Shown here piece after piece: positions 49,926-59,689 of a stretch of 64,000 bases of DNA. Below the pieces are notes generated by a model. The model was not told where the DNA came from. It searched no databases and saw nothing but the letters and a program-made list of their open reading frames with translations. The number at the start of each line of letters is the position of its first letter. Position 1 is the first letter of the stretch. The DNA comes from Whitmania pigra (Eukaryota; Annelida; Clitellata; Hirudinida; Haemopidae). The position numbers were made by a program, and so were the translations under genes. The stretch spans positions 450,001-514,000 of the forward strand of contig JAJTWR010000386.1 of NCBI GenBank assembly GCA_021613335.1, read 5' to 3'.

Positions 49926-52298
49926 ATGACGTCTCCTGAATACGAAAAATTCGGAATGACGGACAGAGACATGGATGACATCTTCGAACCCATGCGTAAG
50001 AAAAGGAGAATGTCCAAAAAGCAGACAACATACGGCATTTGGGCGAGCAGCGACGAAGATGGCGATGACAACTTTGGATTCCCAGGTGGACAAAAAACCA
50101 GGACAACCCGTGATTACACTGCTCCAGTTAATTTCGTCAGCGGAGGAGTCAAATTGGGAGATAAAGTCATAAAAGAAGACGATGAGCCTAATGACGATGG
50201 CGATGACGCTATTGCTTTGACAGACTCTGATGAGGAAGAAAACCACGTTCAACCACCCAGAAGACCAGCGGCAAAGTCCTCGAGAAGTTTTGGAGATTCT
50301 CAATCCTTCGCAAGTGAGAGGAACAAAGAAATAGGCTCCTGGGAAAAGCACACGAAAGGAATTGGTCAGAAACTTCTGGAAAAAATGGGTCACGTGGCAG
50401 GCAAAGGTCTGGGCGTGAACCTTCAGGGCATTACCGCCCCTATCGAGGCAACTCTGAGGAAGGGCAGGGGAGCCATAGGTTTGTATGGATCAGAGAAGAA
50501 AGACAAACCTTTGCCAGTTCAGCCACAAGAGTATGAAGATGTGGAAGATTCTCGACCTCGTTTTAAGCGCTGGAAGAAAGGCGAAAAGGAAAAAGTAAAA
50601 GAAAACAAATGTATGTCCGTGGAAGAGCTGGTGAAAACGAAATCATCGAAGTTCAACCAACACTCGTCGTCCGGTCACATTTCGAATGAAAAAATACTCG
50701 ACATGAGAGGAAAACAGCAGAGGCTTCTGACGGGATACCATGCCATCAACCGTAAGCAGCACCAACTGATGGACCAAGACACGAACGAGGTCGTCCAAAG
50801 ATTATTTGACCTTCCTGAGCTGATAAACAATCTTGACCTTCTCAACGAGATGACAGAAGAAAGTATCATTAAAGCGCACAAGAAATTGGCAAGCGAAGAG
50901 GATGCAAAAGTAAACCTTGAGTACGAAATTAAAAAAACTTTAGAAGAATATGACGAAGAAGAGAAAGAGATAAACAAAATGGAGGATATCTTGACGATTC
51001 TTGACCAATGTAGATACGTCTGCTCGAAATTCGCGCTCGTGGAAGCCATAGACAAGTGCTCTGACCACTTGATAAAGCTCAAGACTGACTACAGTCAGGA
51101 GTACGTGATGTATGACCTTTGTTCGGATGTCACAACCATCGTCACCCCATCCATTGAGAGGGAATTTAAAAACTGGGATCCCCTCGCAAATCCAAAACAG
51201 GGTTCGAACGTCATGACCCTCATTAAGGAGGTACTTTACAACAACTCGAACCAGCTAGGGTACGAAGTAACACCAGGGATGTCGCAGGACATGGAGCCTT
51301 ACGATAGATTACTCTGGCAATTTGTTGTACCGAAGATCAGATTTGCCGTCGATTCGTGGAACGTGAGGCAGCCTCACCTCATGTTGGAAATACTAGAATA
51401 CTGGCAACCTGTTCTACCTACCTGGATGATGACTAAACTGTTGGACCAGTGCATTTACGCAAAGGTCAAGGCCGAGTTGAATTCATGGGAGCCTCACAAC
51501 GACCCTATCCCCGTACAGACCTGGGTTCAGCCGTGGGCTCTGGTCATGGAAGATAAGAAGTACTTTTTTTACTCGACAATTCGAGACAAACTCGGAAAAA
51601 CTTTCGCTTTCTGGGAACCTTATGACCCGACTGGTAAAGTCATCATTAAGTCATGGATAGGTTTGTTTGACCAGCATGACTTGGATGACTTCGTTGTCAG
51701 GCACGTACTGCCAAAGTTGCTGGTTTGCCTTCAGAGCATCTCTTTTTCTGTTACGGACCAAAATCTGCAGCAGTGGAACCTTGTAATGGAATGGGTTGAT
51801 ATTCTACCTCATCGGAACATGGTGGCTGCTATAGTGGAGCATTTCTTCCCTTCTTTCTATGCAGCTTTATCAGTCTGGGCATCATCCAGAAGTTACGGTA
51901 AAGTGGAGCTGAACCATTGGTTTACGACGTGGTTGTCCAGATTTCCGGAGAAACTGAAGAGCGATCAGGACATCAAAAAATGTCTCAGCAATGCTGTGAT
52001 GATGATGATGACGAATCAGGAAGTCGTTGTTCAAAAAGGTAACTTTAATTATAACAGACAGACGAGCGTTTCCATGTCTACTCGCCAGGCGACGACCAAA
52101 GAAATGTTCGAACAATTTTGTCGTCAAAAGGGCACATCCCTGTTACGAATGGCAACCGACAATGACAACAATCAACAGATTTATAAATTAGGCCAGTTGT
52201 TGATTTATTTCGAGGGAGAATTCGTCTATTACTTTGAAAACATCAAGTGGATTCCTGCTAAGACATTTGAGGAAGTGTTTCGTAAAGCAGGATTGTGA
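49926..52298 (+). CDS. TFIP11: Tuftelin-interacting protein 11 (TFIP11/STIP), intronless
   Basis: G-patch spliceosome-disassembly factor that recruits and activates the helicase DHX15 (yeast Ntr1/Spp382) to release the intron-lariat spliceosome. A single 790-residue exon; human protein 837. The N-terminal TIP-type region (EYEKFGMTDRDMDDIF, KQTTYGIWA) is followed by an acidic linker. The G-patch is at about residues 137-187 (KGIGQKLLEKMGHVAGKGLG, GITAPIEATLRKGRGAIG). The long helical GCFC-type C-terminal domain includes repeated W-centred motifs (LMLEILEYWQPVLPTWM, FWEPYDPTGKVIIKSWIGLF). The whole gene lacks introns although neighbouring housekeeping genes are heavily split. A poly(A) signal AATAAATAAA lies at about 52306. 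Confidence 0.95.
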   Translation: MTSPEYEKFGMTDRDMDDIFEPMRKKRRMSKKQTTYGIWASSDEDGDDNFGFPGGQKTRTTRDYTAPVNFVSGGVKLGDKVIKEDDEPNDDGDDAIALTDSDEEENHVQPPRRPAAKSSRSFGDSQSFASERNKEIGSWEKHTKGIGQKLLEKMGHVAGKGLGVNLQGITAPIEATLRKGRGAIGLYGSEKKDKPLPVQPQEYEDVEDSRPRFKRWKKGEKEKVKENKCMSVEELVKTKSSKFNQHSSSGHISNEKILDMRGKQQRLLTGYHAINRKQHQLMDQDTNEVVQRLFDLPELINNLDLLNEMTEESIIKAHKKLASEEDAKVNLEYEIKKTLEEYDEEEKEINKMEDILTILDQCRYVCSKFALVEAIDKCSDHLIKLKTDYSQEYVMYDLCSDVTTIVTPSIEREFKNWDPLANPKQGSNVMTLIKEVLYNNSNQLGYEVTPGMSQDMEPYDRLLWQFVVPKIRFAVDSWNVRQPHLMLEILEYWQPVLPTWMMTKLLDQCIYAKVKAELNSWEPHNDPIPVQTWVQPWALVMEDKKYFFYSTIRDKLGKTFAFWEPYDPTGKVIIKSWIGLFDQHDLDDFVVRHVLPKLLVCLQSISFSVTDQNLQQWNLVMEWVDILPHRNMVAAIVEHFFPSFYAALSVWASSRSYGKVELNHWFTTWLSRFPEKLKSDQDIKKCLSNAVMMMMTNQEVVVQKGNFNYNRQTSVSMSTRQATTKEMFEQFCRQKGTSLLRMATDNDNNQQIYKLGQLLIYFEGEFVYYFENIKWIPAKTFEEVFRKAGL

Positions 52299-53760
52299 AC
52301 CTTTAATAATAAATAAATTGCGTAATTCATTTTTATGACCAGAGAATTATACAGAAACATATTTCTGATAGTATTTCCATGAATTGATTAAACCGTCATC
52401 GATTAGTAATTTAAGATTTAATTTTAATTAAATTTTAAGTTAAATTTCACTACGTACTGTGATATAATTTTGGTTGCAAATGTTTTGTTTCTTATTAATT
52501 CCTGATTTCTTCATTAATTTCTCTCAAAATTTTGAAACTCAGCAAAAGCATTTATTTGACTGTTTTTCATAATTGAATTATATAAGTTATATTCTGCATT
52601 GATTCGATTTAATGGGAATTGTAGTTTTATCTAGATAGATACTTTGAAATCTTAATTTAAAAGGAATTAAAGGAAATTTTCTGAAGGTCATAGACATTTT
52701 GAAGGTTCCTTGAATAAGGTTAACGAGTGCATAAAAAGTGAAAAGCTCAGTTATTTTTAATATTTGACCTTCACCTCCGCCAAATCTAAAAATAGCTCAA
52801 ATAAAAGCGGTTGTAACATTTGCATGAATATATCTTCCAAATAACCCAGTTAGTGGAACAGGCCATTAATTTAAATAATCCAATTTAAATATTAAGAATT
52901 GTTAATAAGTTATTCGCCATCCTTAATATTCGTCAGTTTGAACTGAACTTTGCAGATCATAATTCAAGGATTGCATAAAAAGTTGAAAGATATTTTTAAT
53001 TCCCATTTAAATTTCAGCCTATACATTTAAAATTGATTCAATTAAAAATTGAAATATCATGTTTGTTTGGAAAGATATTTAAATTTCTAATTTCTAATTT
53101 AAATATAGACAAAATATTTGGTATTTATTTGATTGAAAGACAGCTTTAAGTTAGAGTTTTAAGATGACCTTCAGAGGTCAAAGTTTAGAATGCACTAAAG
53201 GTGAAAATGCAGCTATTTTTAACTCTACTTTTTACCTGACTTTCACCTCAAAAACAAAGTATCAAGTTAGACAAATGCACACAAATAAGCTGGAAAATTT
53301 TTAAATTGGTAACTTATATTTTAAATAATGGTAGGTTATTCGGTATTTGTTTGAAAGTTTTAAGTTGCAGTTTTAAGATGACCTTCGAAGGCGAGAGTTC
53401 AACGAGTTCATTAAAGGTGAAAGTGCAGCTATTTTTAACTTCTTGCGCGACCTTCAGCTCAATGAATTCTAAAAATAACTCAATTCACAGAATGATAATT
53501 CTTAATTACCATGAATATTTTATTATTGAGAATTAAATAATTTTAATTAAAATATTAAAATATTGTAAATTTTATTCGATAAGTTCATATTTAAATACTT
53601 GTTGAGTTCGCAAGCTTAAAATATGAACTTTTCGGGCCAGGTCAATGGGTGCATAAAATCCAGTGACATAATTAACCATTTTTTAACTTCTATTTTAACA
53701 CCTGAGTTCAGCAAGATCTAAAAATAACTCTACTCGTGATTGGTCAAGAACTAGACCAGG
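52299..53760. other. AT-rich intergenic region with four diverged repeat units
   Basis: No coding signal. Diverged copies of one unit lie near 52705-52800, 53170-53270, 53385-53480 and 53640-53730 (annotated separately as a repeat). Confidence 0.5.
52705..53730. repeat. Four diverged copies of an unknown interspersed/tandem unit
   Basis: Each copy contains a GGTCAA/GTTCAA block, (G)TGCATAAAA or its variant, AAGGTGAAAATGCAGCTATTTTTAACT, then a (GA)CCTTCACCTC-like block and AAATCTAAAAATAACTC. The blocks are in the same order at about 52705, 53170, 53385 and 53640. The AGGTGAAA and TTCACCT blocks are inverted complements within a unit, so each could fold into a hairpin. Confidence 0.55.
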
Positions 53761-53780
53761 TTCAGCCAAACATTATATAA
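53739..53780 (+). promoter_or_regulatory. TATA/CCAAT-type core promoter candidate
   Basis: GTGATTGGTCAAG (inverted CCAAT) at about 53739 is followed by CATTATATAAATAC, with TATATAAA at about 53774. The start site would be near 53800-53820. This is the only classical CCAAT-TATA arrangement I noticed in the window. Confidence 0.45.
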
Positions 53781-53816
53781 ATACTCGGCTAGTGGAGCCA
53801 AATTCAAAAGGTTTTC

Positions 53817-54326
53817 AGTCGTTGTCGCCAATGCGTTTGAAGTTACTTGAATCTGTGAAGCATATTAACGGCTGAAATGTAGTTGTAGTGGTTGTTGAAA
53901 GACTTGAACTTGTTGCTGCTGTTTTTGAAAGACTAGAAATTGTTGCCGCTGTTGTTGAAAGACTAGAAATTGTTGCCGCTGTTGTTGAAAGACTAAAATT
54001 TATTGCCGCTGTTGTTGAAAGACTAAAATTTGTTTCTGCTTTGTTGAAAGTTTTGTAGTTGGACAAGAAAAACCTGAAAAAGAACAATGTCAGACAGAAT
54101 TTCAAGAAAGATAAATAATTTCTGCCCGAGGAGAAAAAATGAAAAGCAGAAAGGAAAAGAATTTTTACTCTCAACGAAGAAATTCATTAAACAGTCTTCT
54201 GTGGGAAAATGCTGAGAAAGGGAGGACATTGAAAGACAGCTGAGACTTCATGGCTGAAACCTGTAAAGAAGAACTTGCTGACTGAATCCTCATTGCCACC
54301 GGCTGGTGTAACAAAGGTGACAAAGG
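53817..54326 (+). ncRNA. Candidate transcript downstream of the TATA box, first exon
   Basis: Predicted from the TATA box upstream and a strong donor CAAAG/GTGAGA at 54326. An ATG at 53831 opens a 14-codon frame ending in TGA (53873-53875). The same frame then stays open through the 30-bp minisatellite to TAG at 54056. Possible terminal exons lie after acceptors near 55191 or 55320, with AATAAA at about 55209 and 55851. No family recognised, and expression is not shown. Confidence 0.25.
53887..54055. repeat. 30-bp minisatellite, about 5.5 copies
   Basis: The unit TGTTGAAAGACTAGAAATTG followed by TTGCCGCTGT repeats every 30 bases. On the plus strand it reads as the 10-residue repeat VVERLEIVAA. 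On the minus strand it reads as a Ser/Thr/Ala repeat (LSTTAATISS). Confidence 0.85.
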
Positions 54327-54928
54327 TGAGATAATTGTTCCTGTATATTTCTAAATGTCGGTAATGGTTTGTGGTAGCAAATTTCGTTGGTAGGTTTGTA
54401 TTTGTGAAAGAAAACGCTTCACATTGAATGAAGCAACTATTAATGTAATAATGATAATAGCGTAGCCCAAAATCATGACATTTGAGGAGAAAAAGGTGTG
54501 CACTGCCACGTTTAATACCAATTCAAAATCACTACATTCGTTGCTATCGCGACTTTCAGTTGCGGACGTGGCCTAACACTGCCGTACGCTGGGTTGTTGT
54601 GCATTGATTGTGGTTCTTTGTCTTACCGGTGATTGAACTCTCTGCGGGAAACTGGCAGGGAAGTCTTGAACTGGTTTTTTGAAGTTCAGAAAAGCCACGG
54701 CTACCTTTGGCGGGTGGTTTCATGGTGGACCTACTTCAGAATTAACAGACGTTATTATCAATACTAACATTATCGTGTGCAGTGCATTACAAGTCAGTTG
54801 AAAGTGCATGGTCATGCTTGGGCTACTGCAGTCAACATGGATTATGATTGTCTTCAGAGAATTGTGGAATGTTTGCCAATGAAATTTGTTAGGTGGTTTG
54901 GCTGATGGAGATTGCACGATAAGCAATA

Positions 54929-55778
54929 TTATGGCTTAGTAAAATGAATGTTTACAGATACTTTTTCATTTCTCTCTCTATTTTTTTCCCTCTCCGGTCT
55001 TCGGACCGGATGAAGTACAGGCTTCGTAGCCTGTTGTTGGCAGAAAGAGACGGAAGACCTTGTTGGGAAAGGACAGCCGCAAACAGTCCGGCAAGTCATC
55101 TGGATATCGTTGAGACCTGAAAACCGAATCGCTCCTTCAAGAAGTTTCAAGGCAAGTTAGGAGTGTTAGGCTTCTCGTTTTCGCTTTTTCAGATTTCAAT
55201 GTCATGTTCAATAAAGAAATGCTTTATCTAGTCTGTAGTGCTTTGATAATTCATTTTTCATTATTAATATGTATTCACATGCCCTCCTTTATATATTAAA
55301 TTATATTTTTGTTAACACAGCCGAGCCATGTCCGCAGGTATCCGAAGAAAGTCTGATCACAGGGGAGACATAGAGGAGAAGACATCGAGGGGGAGACATC
55401 GAGGAGGAGACAGATGATTCGCTTCCACTGAGGCTCCAATTTCCAGAAGATGTCCACCTTCTCCATTGGCTGCGTCCTCTGAAAGATCAGGACATCGCGC
55501 ACCTCGGCAGTGACTGGTCGATCTTCCGCTGGTGGATCTCGAGACTTTTCAGTGTCTGACGATTCTTGAGTCGTTTGGTTCGACTGTTTGTGCGACCGAT
55601 TGAAGCTTGATTCTGTGCATCGATGTTTTTGGTTGATGATGGATGTAAATTTGATCTGAAGCTTACGGACGTTTTCGGACAAAATGAATATTTCCCTCTT
55701 CTTTCTCGATCGATGTGGTTTTAGGTCTGAAAAATTGCTGCTCAAAACGCTTAGAATTTCATTTTTTTTGTTCGTCAT
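54929..55778 (-). CDS. Unidentified locus, possible minus-strand two-exon gene
   Basis: I do not recognise this. A 160-residue minus-strand frame (55778-55296) begins MTNKKNEILSVLSSNF, has a basic helix (RSRKKREIFILSENVRK) and a Ser/Asp-rich middle. Downstream, after an acceptor-like TTTTCAG at about 55120, two minus-strand frames stay open through GC-richer DNA, one ending at a TAG near 54986. The plus strand of the same DNA is also open in places and carries acceptor-like sites and AATAAA signals (55209, 55851), so even the strand is uncertain. Confidence 0.25.
54993..55010. other. Perfect 7-bp stem with TTCG tetraloop
   Basis: TCCGGTC-TTCG-GACCGGA. On the plus strand this is a C(UUCG)G hairpin, the most stable natural tetraloop class. 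It follows a pyrimidine run (CTATTTTTTTCCC). Confidence 0.7.
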
Positions 55779-56124
55779 TGCATGATTCGTTTGTAATTTG
55801 ATTCAGTTTGTAAATACTTTGTAAATAGTCTGATATTACGGCGAGTAGTTCAATAAATGACCCGATTTAATTGAAAGTTTTATGGCTTGTTTCTTAAAGT
55901 ATTTCTGTTAAATGGGACTATGATAGCAAGCAGAGAAGTAAAATTGATGCTAGCACATTTAGACACCTTTCGATATGGAATGAAAAAAGGTCCACAGAGA
56001 GGGCTATGCGGCCGGAAATTTCTTTGGGATTCGTCTTAAACTCTTTTAACTCATCCATTATCAATTGTAATATCTTAGGGGCCCAAAGTTTCTGACCTTT
56101 GGTGACCCTGATTGGAGACTTTTT

Positions 56125-56340
56125 TCTTTTATTGAATATTTATTTATAATTCCTCCAAAAAATATGATTTAATCTCCTAGCATTCAGAAGCCGATACTTT
56201 AAGCAGAATATAATATGCGGTTTAAAACAATTTCAGAGCTAACTGATTTTATGATTTAACAAGGGATTAAAAAAAATAGTGCATATGCTACAAGCTAATA
56301 TGTGATGGTAATATTCCGATGTTCGACGTAAAATTGGAAA
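56125..56340. repeat. Dispersed repeat family 2, copy 1 (partner 62958-63170)
   Basis: Shares ordered blocks with 62958-63170: GAATATTTA.TTATAAT.CCT, CTAGCA.TCAGAAGC.GAT, AAGCAGAATAT, ATGTGATG.TAATA.TCCGAT. Same strand, diverged. Confidence 0.55.
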
Positions 56341-56874
56341 TAAAAGGTGTATTTAGTCAATCTCTTCTTGTTTCCACATCCCTGAGTTCAAAAAATAATT
56401 TATCCGCCACCTACCTTAAAAATATATATAATGTGGTAATTTATTTATTTATATAATTTATTTATTTATACATAGTCGGATTTTGTAATTTTGTGGAACT
56501 TACTGCATCTACTACTTCGAGAAACTACTGCAAATAAGGCAGCCCAATGTTTGTGAGAATTAATTTATTTTTAAATTTCCAAAAAGGATCTTAGAGAAAT
56601 CTAAAAATAGATCTAGAACAATCCGCCTGTATTTAGCAAAAAAATTTGAGAAAAAGCCACATAAATAATTTAAATAATCGACCAGAGACACAATACAAAT
56701 AACTTTCAATAATTATTTTAAATTTTGAAATTAATTTTACACAAATAAAAATCAAAATATTCATTTATAATTTTTAAAAACAAGCTTTAGTTGATTTTAC
56801 GTCCCATTTGTTGAAATTTGTTTCGCATCGATCCGTATATTGCCGAGAATGCGGAATTCCAGGCTATTCAATAC

Positions 56875-56960
56875 TGAACTAAAGACAAAAAACTAACCAT
56901 AAACTAACCAAGTCACCATGTCAAACATTAATGGAAAGAACCCTTTTTCAACTATAAGAT
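56875..56960. repeat. Dispersed repeat family 3, copy 1 (partner about 59690-59765)
   Basis: CTAACCAAGTCACCATGTCAAACATT and GAAAGAACCCTTTTTCAA match, with few changes, the block near 59708-59756. Confidence 0.6.
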
Positions 56961-57158
56961 AAATATTTAGAAAACCAATTTAAAAATTAGATTTCTGTAA
57001 CGCGATTTTGTTGTCTCGGAAATCATTCAATAAATGTAATTTATCAAAATTAGTTTAAAATGTGTATTATTGCAATCTGTTCAATAAATTTGGAAAACTA
57101 AGTTAAAATAGATGTTGGCCGATAATTACTAAAAATATTAAAATCATTTATTTAAAAA

Positions 57159-57880
57159 ATGGCCGAAGTCGACAGGGACAACGTGTTTCTGTGTCGACAC
57201 ATCTACGACATCAAACTCCGTCGCATCTCCAAGAACCCCAACATCACTCTCCAGACAGACATTGTCATCGCACAACGGCATTCCTTCCGGTGGAGGCAAT
57301 TCAGGCTCCAGATGATGACGACGACAATGATGATAGTAATGATGATGATGACTACGATGATGATGATGACGACAATGATGACTACTGGTCATTGATACTG
57401 TAATAATAATAATAATAATAATCATGTGTAATTATTAGTGTTAGTATTTTTTTGTATCATCATCGTCGTCGTCGTCGTTGTTATTATTTTGTTGCTATTA
57501 TCTTGTCTTGTTCTCCACTGAATCTTGAAGAAGAAAATTATTTTTCACATTTCCACTGAACAAATCATCATATAACCAGAGGACATGATGATGATGATGA
57601 TGGTGTTGGTGATAATAATGGTGGTGGTGATGATGATTTGTTTTAATTAGACAGTCGGATTCCCCGAGTCCGTACCAGTTCTAAGCTGGCTGTTAAGTGC
57701 CTGTCGAAGCCGACGACGACCAACCCACAGACCGACCGAAGCCTGCGGGCGCCGGCCGACACGACGTAGCTGGAGCCTTCCACGGGAAGAACCCGACGAC
57801 GATCCATTGATCAATTGATTCATTGATGAAGGAAATTTTAATCGAAGATAAAAATGAATAAAATTCAATAAACAAACATT
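57159..57880 (+). CDS. Unidentified small gene, probably two exons
   Basis: I do not recognise the product. An ATG in good context (AAAATGGCC) at 57159 opens a GC-richer frame beginning MAEVDRDNVFLCRHIYDIKL and continuing about 50 residues to LQ, after which the frame enters a GAT microsatellite and loses protein character. A second GC-rich block, 57653-57812, follows an acceptor (TTTTAATTAG) and is open in two frames. One contains FPESVPVLSWLL and ends at 57812; the other ends at 57769 in ADTT. Two AATAAA signals at about 57857 and 57867 support plus-strand transcription. The donor joining the exons is not determined (candidates near 57263 and 57290). Composition and poly(A) placement, not homology, are the evidence. 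Confidence 0.35.
57310..57645. repeat. ATG/GAT and GTC microsatellites
   Basis: Runs of GATGAT/GACGAC (57310-57385), AAT (57400-57422), CATCGTCGT (57458-57480) and ATGATGGTG (57585-57640). Acidic frames here are repeat artefacts unless splicing data show otherwise. Confidence 0.75.
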
Positions 57881-58985
57881 TGTGAAGTAGTGGCCTCGAC
57901 TATATTTTACAATAAAATAGAATTCCGTCCAACAGATTTTAACAATTTGGATGTGGCTTTGTTTAATTAATTCTATAAAAATCTTTAAGACAGAAATTGC
58001 TAAGGTTTATCTATACCCTCGAAAACCAAAATGGTTATTTGAACTTTGTAAATTTTGTATTAAAATACGAAAAACAATGGCAAACTCTCCGATATACCCT
58101 TTCTACAAGCAAGTTGTCAAAGCACTTAAATATTATGTTAACTTTTGCTTAGATACAGCGCGATGCTAAATATTTCAGCAGGCATAACCTGAACTTAGCT
58201 GGCAACACCATGTTATTGCTGCACAGTTGGATCAATAGGAAAGCAAAAAAACTTCAGTTGATATTTTTACTTTTGAACCAATTGTAATAAATTGGTAATA
58301 GTTTGGAGCAGACCTCCATCCCTAGTAAGACCCCAACCAACTCTGGAGCTCTTCAAGCGCCACCTGATGATTCATCTCTACTTGTCTCCTTCAGAGAGCG
58401 GCAGCACAAGGCGCATTACAAATTAATTATTATTATTATATTATTATTATTATTATTATTATAAGTTTGATATCGGTTGGATCAATTCGATGGGTTAATG
58501 AATGCTTGGGGCTGTTAACAGGAAAATAATTAATTTCTTAATATGAATTTTTTTTATTTTTTAGAATTTGAAGAAATTCAAATGTCATTTTAAATTTTTT
58601 TCTTCAATTACAAGAAGCGTTTATATTTACTCTATCATCTAAACGTAGTGAAAAACATGATCTAAACATAATAAAAGAAGTTGTTAAATTTTATTAATAA
58701 AAGTTAATAAAGTTATTATTCTTTTAAATGTCCCATTTAGTGTCCCATGTTAGAATATCATCACCACGTGATATCAGATATCGTAAATGCCACCGAAAGA
58801 TGAGCTGAGTGCAAATATTAATTGTTATTTTGACATTGAATTTGTGGCACATTGCTTTGTGGCAGATGTTGAGGCCATGACAAACCCATTTTTAAATATT
58901 TTATTTTACTCAAAAATTTTATCAAGCGTGAAAATTTAATCTATAAAATTGTTCAATGAGAGGCTAAACTCAGACATCACCAAAG
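57881..58985. other. Intergenic DNA with a LINE tail
   Basis: No recognised gene. The 72-residue frame at 57951-58169 has no family features. A LINE 3' tail lies at 58310-58420, followed by ATT microsatellite sequence. Confidence 0.45.
58310..58425 (+). mobile_element. Non-LTR retrotransposon ORF2 C-terminal remnant
   Basis: The plus strand reads PSLVRPQPTLELFKRHLMIHLYL, the common terminal motif of LINE/Jockey-type reverse-transcriptase ORFs (PTLELFKRHLKTHLF). A TAA and an ATT-rich 3' end follow. Only the tail remains. Confidence 0.6.
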
Positions 58986-59337
58986 ATGAAGACTGTGTGC
59001 GCTTTCCTGCTTGCAATCCTGATGCTTGCATGCCTCATGGGTTGGTTTTTCACGAAAGTTTTGTTGCAATATTAAAATACATTATTCTGATATATGTTAT
59101 AAGTTATATTCTGATATATGTTATAAGTTATATTCTGATATATGTTTTAAATTACATTCTGCTTGAAATCGTAACAATGTTTAATTTTCCAGAAAATGTT
59201 CTCGGCTACTGCGACCAAAACGTAAGTGAATGAAATAAAATAGGAACATTATTTATTTAATAATTTAATATACAACTTCATTGTTTATTTCTGATTTTCA
59301 GATGCCTTGTCCTTGGGGTAAACGTGCAACTGAGTAA
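58986..59337 (+). CDS. Precursor of a short cyclic Trp-amidated secreted peptide (neuropeptide-like)
   Basis: Three exons: 58986-59040, 59193-59221 and 59302-59337; 39 residues, junctions in phase with good donors and acceptors. Exon 1 is a signal peptide (MKTVCAFLLAILMLACLM). Exon 2 gives ENVLG/YCDQN. Exon 3 gives MPCPW-GKR-ATE and a TAA. Signal cleavage after VLG would free YCDQNMPCPW. Gly-Lys-Arg is the standard dibasic cleavage plus amidation signal, so the expected product is a decapeptide with a Cys2-Cys8 disulfide and C-terminal Trp-amide. One AATAAA lies about 48 bases after the stop. The two-Cys ring plus W-amide recalls CCWamide-type invertebrate neuropeptides, and C..QN..CP.G resembles oxytocin/vasopressin only loosely; no neurophysin follows. 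Family assignment is uncertain, but the precursor logic is clear. Confidence 0.72.
59070..59150. repeat. 24-bp tandem repeat in peptide-gene intron 1
   Basis: TTCTGATATATGTTATAAGT repeats with a 24-base period about three times inside the first intron of the peptide precursor gene. Confidence 0.8.
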
Positions 59338-59689
59338 ACAGCTGTAGTAAGTCACGCTGTCGACCTAGTATCAATTACACGAATAATAAATAATTGTTTA
59401 ATAACATTATTATATGATTATCATTATGATTATTATATAATTAATATAAATAAAAATTTATATACAACTGTTAATCTTGATTTTGAAACTATGTTTTTCT
59501 CAGTTCCAAGTTTTTTCGGAAAATGAACAGCAAAACCTTTCAAGGCACGTTGCAGTGACAATCGGAAGAAATAAATTTGAATTAAAAGTTAAAATTTTGT
59601 CATTAATTAATAAACCTATTTGAGACTTAACGAATTGTTTCGTATCTTTAAATATTTTCTTATACAATTTTTGAATTATTCCGAGTGGA

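Larger units (their letters stand above)
55860..57158. other. AT-rich intergenic DNA with dispersed repeats
   Basis: No coding signal. It holds one copy each of two dispersed repeats (about 56125-56340 and 56875-56960). Confidence 0.5.

Noticed and set aside
49875..50393. 172-residue minus-strand frame
   Set aside because: Antisense of the TFIP11 N-terminus, which has clear homology.
57951..58169. 72-residue Lys/Tyr-rich frame
   Set aside because: Composition follows the AT-rich background and there is no signal or domain.
58986..59337. Oxytocin/vasopressin precursor
   Set aside because: Ring has five residues between Cys instead of four, ends PW-G rather than PxG-G, and no neurophysin domain follows.
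58986..59337. Cone-snail-type Cys-rich venom peptide
   Set aside because: A single Cys pair in a 39-residue precursor with a GKR amidation site is more economically a neuropeptide or hormone; nothing points to venom.
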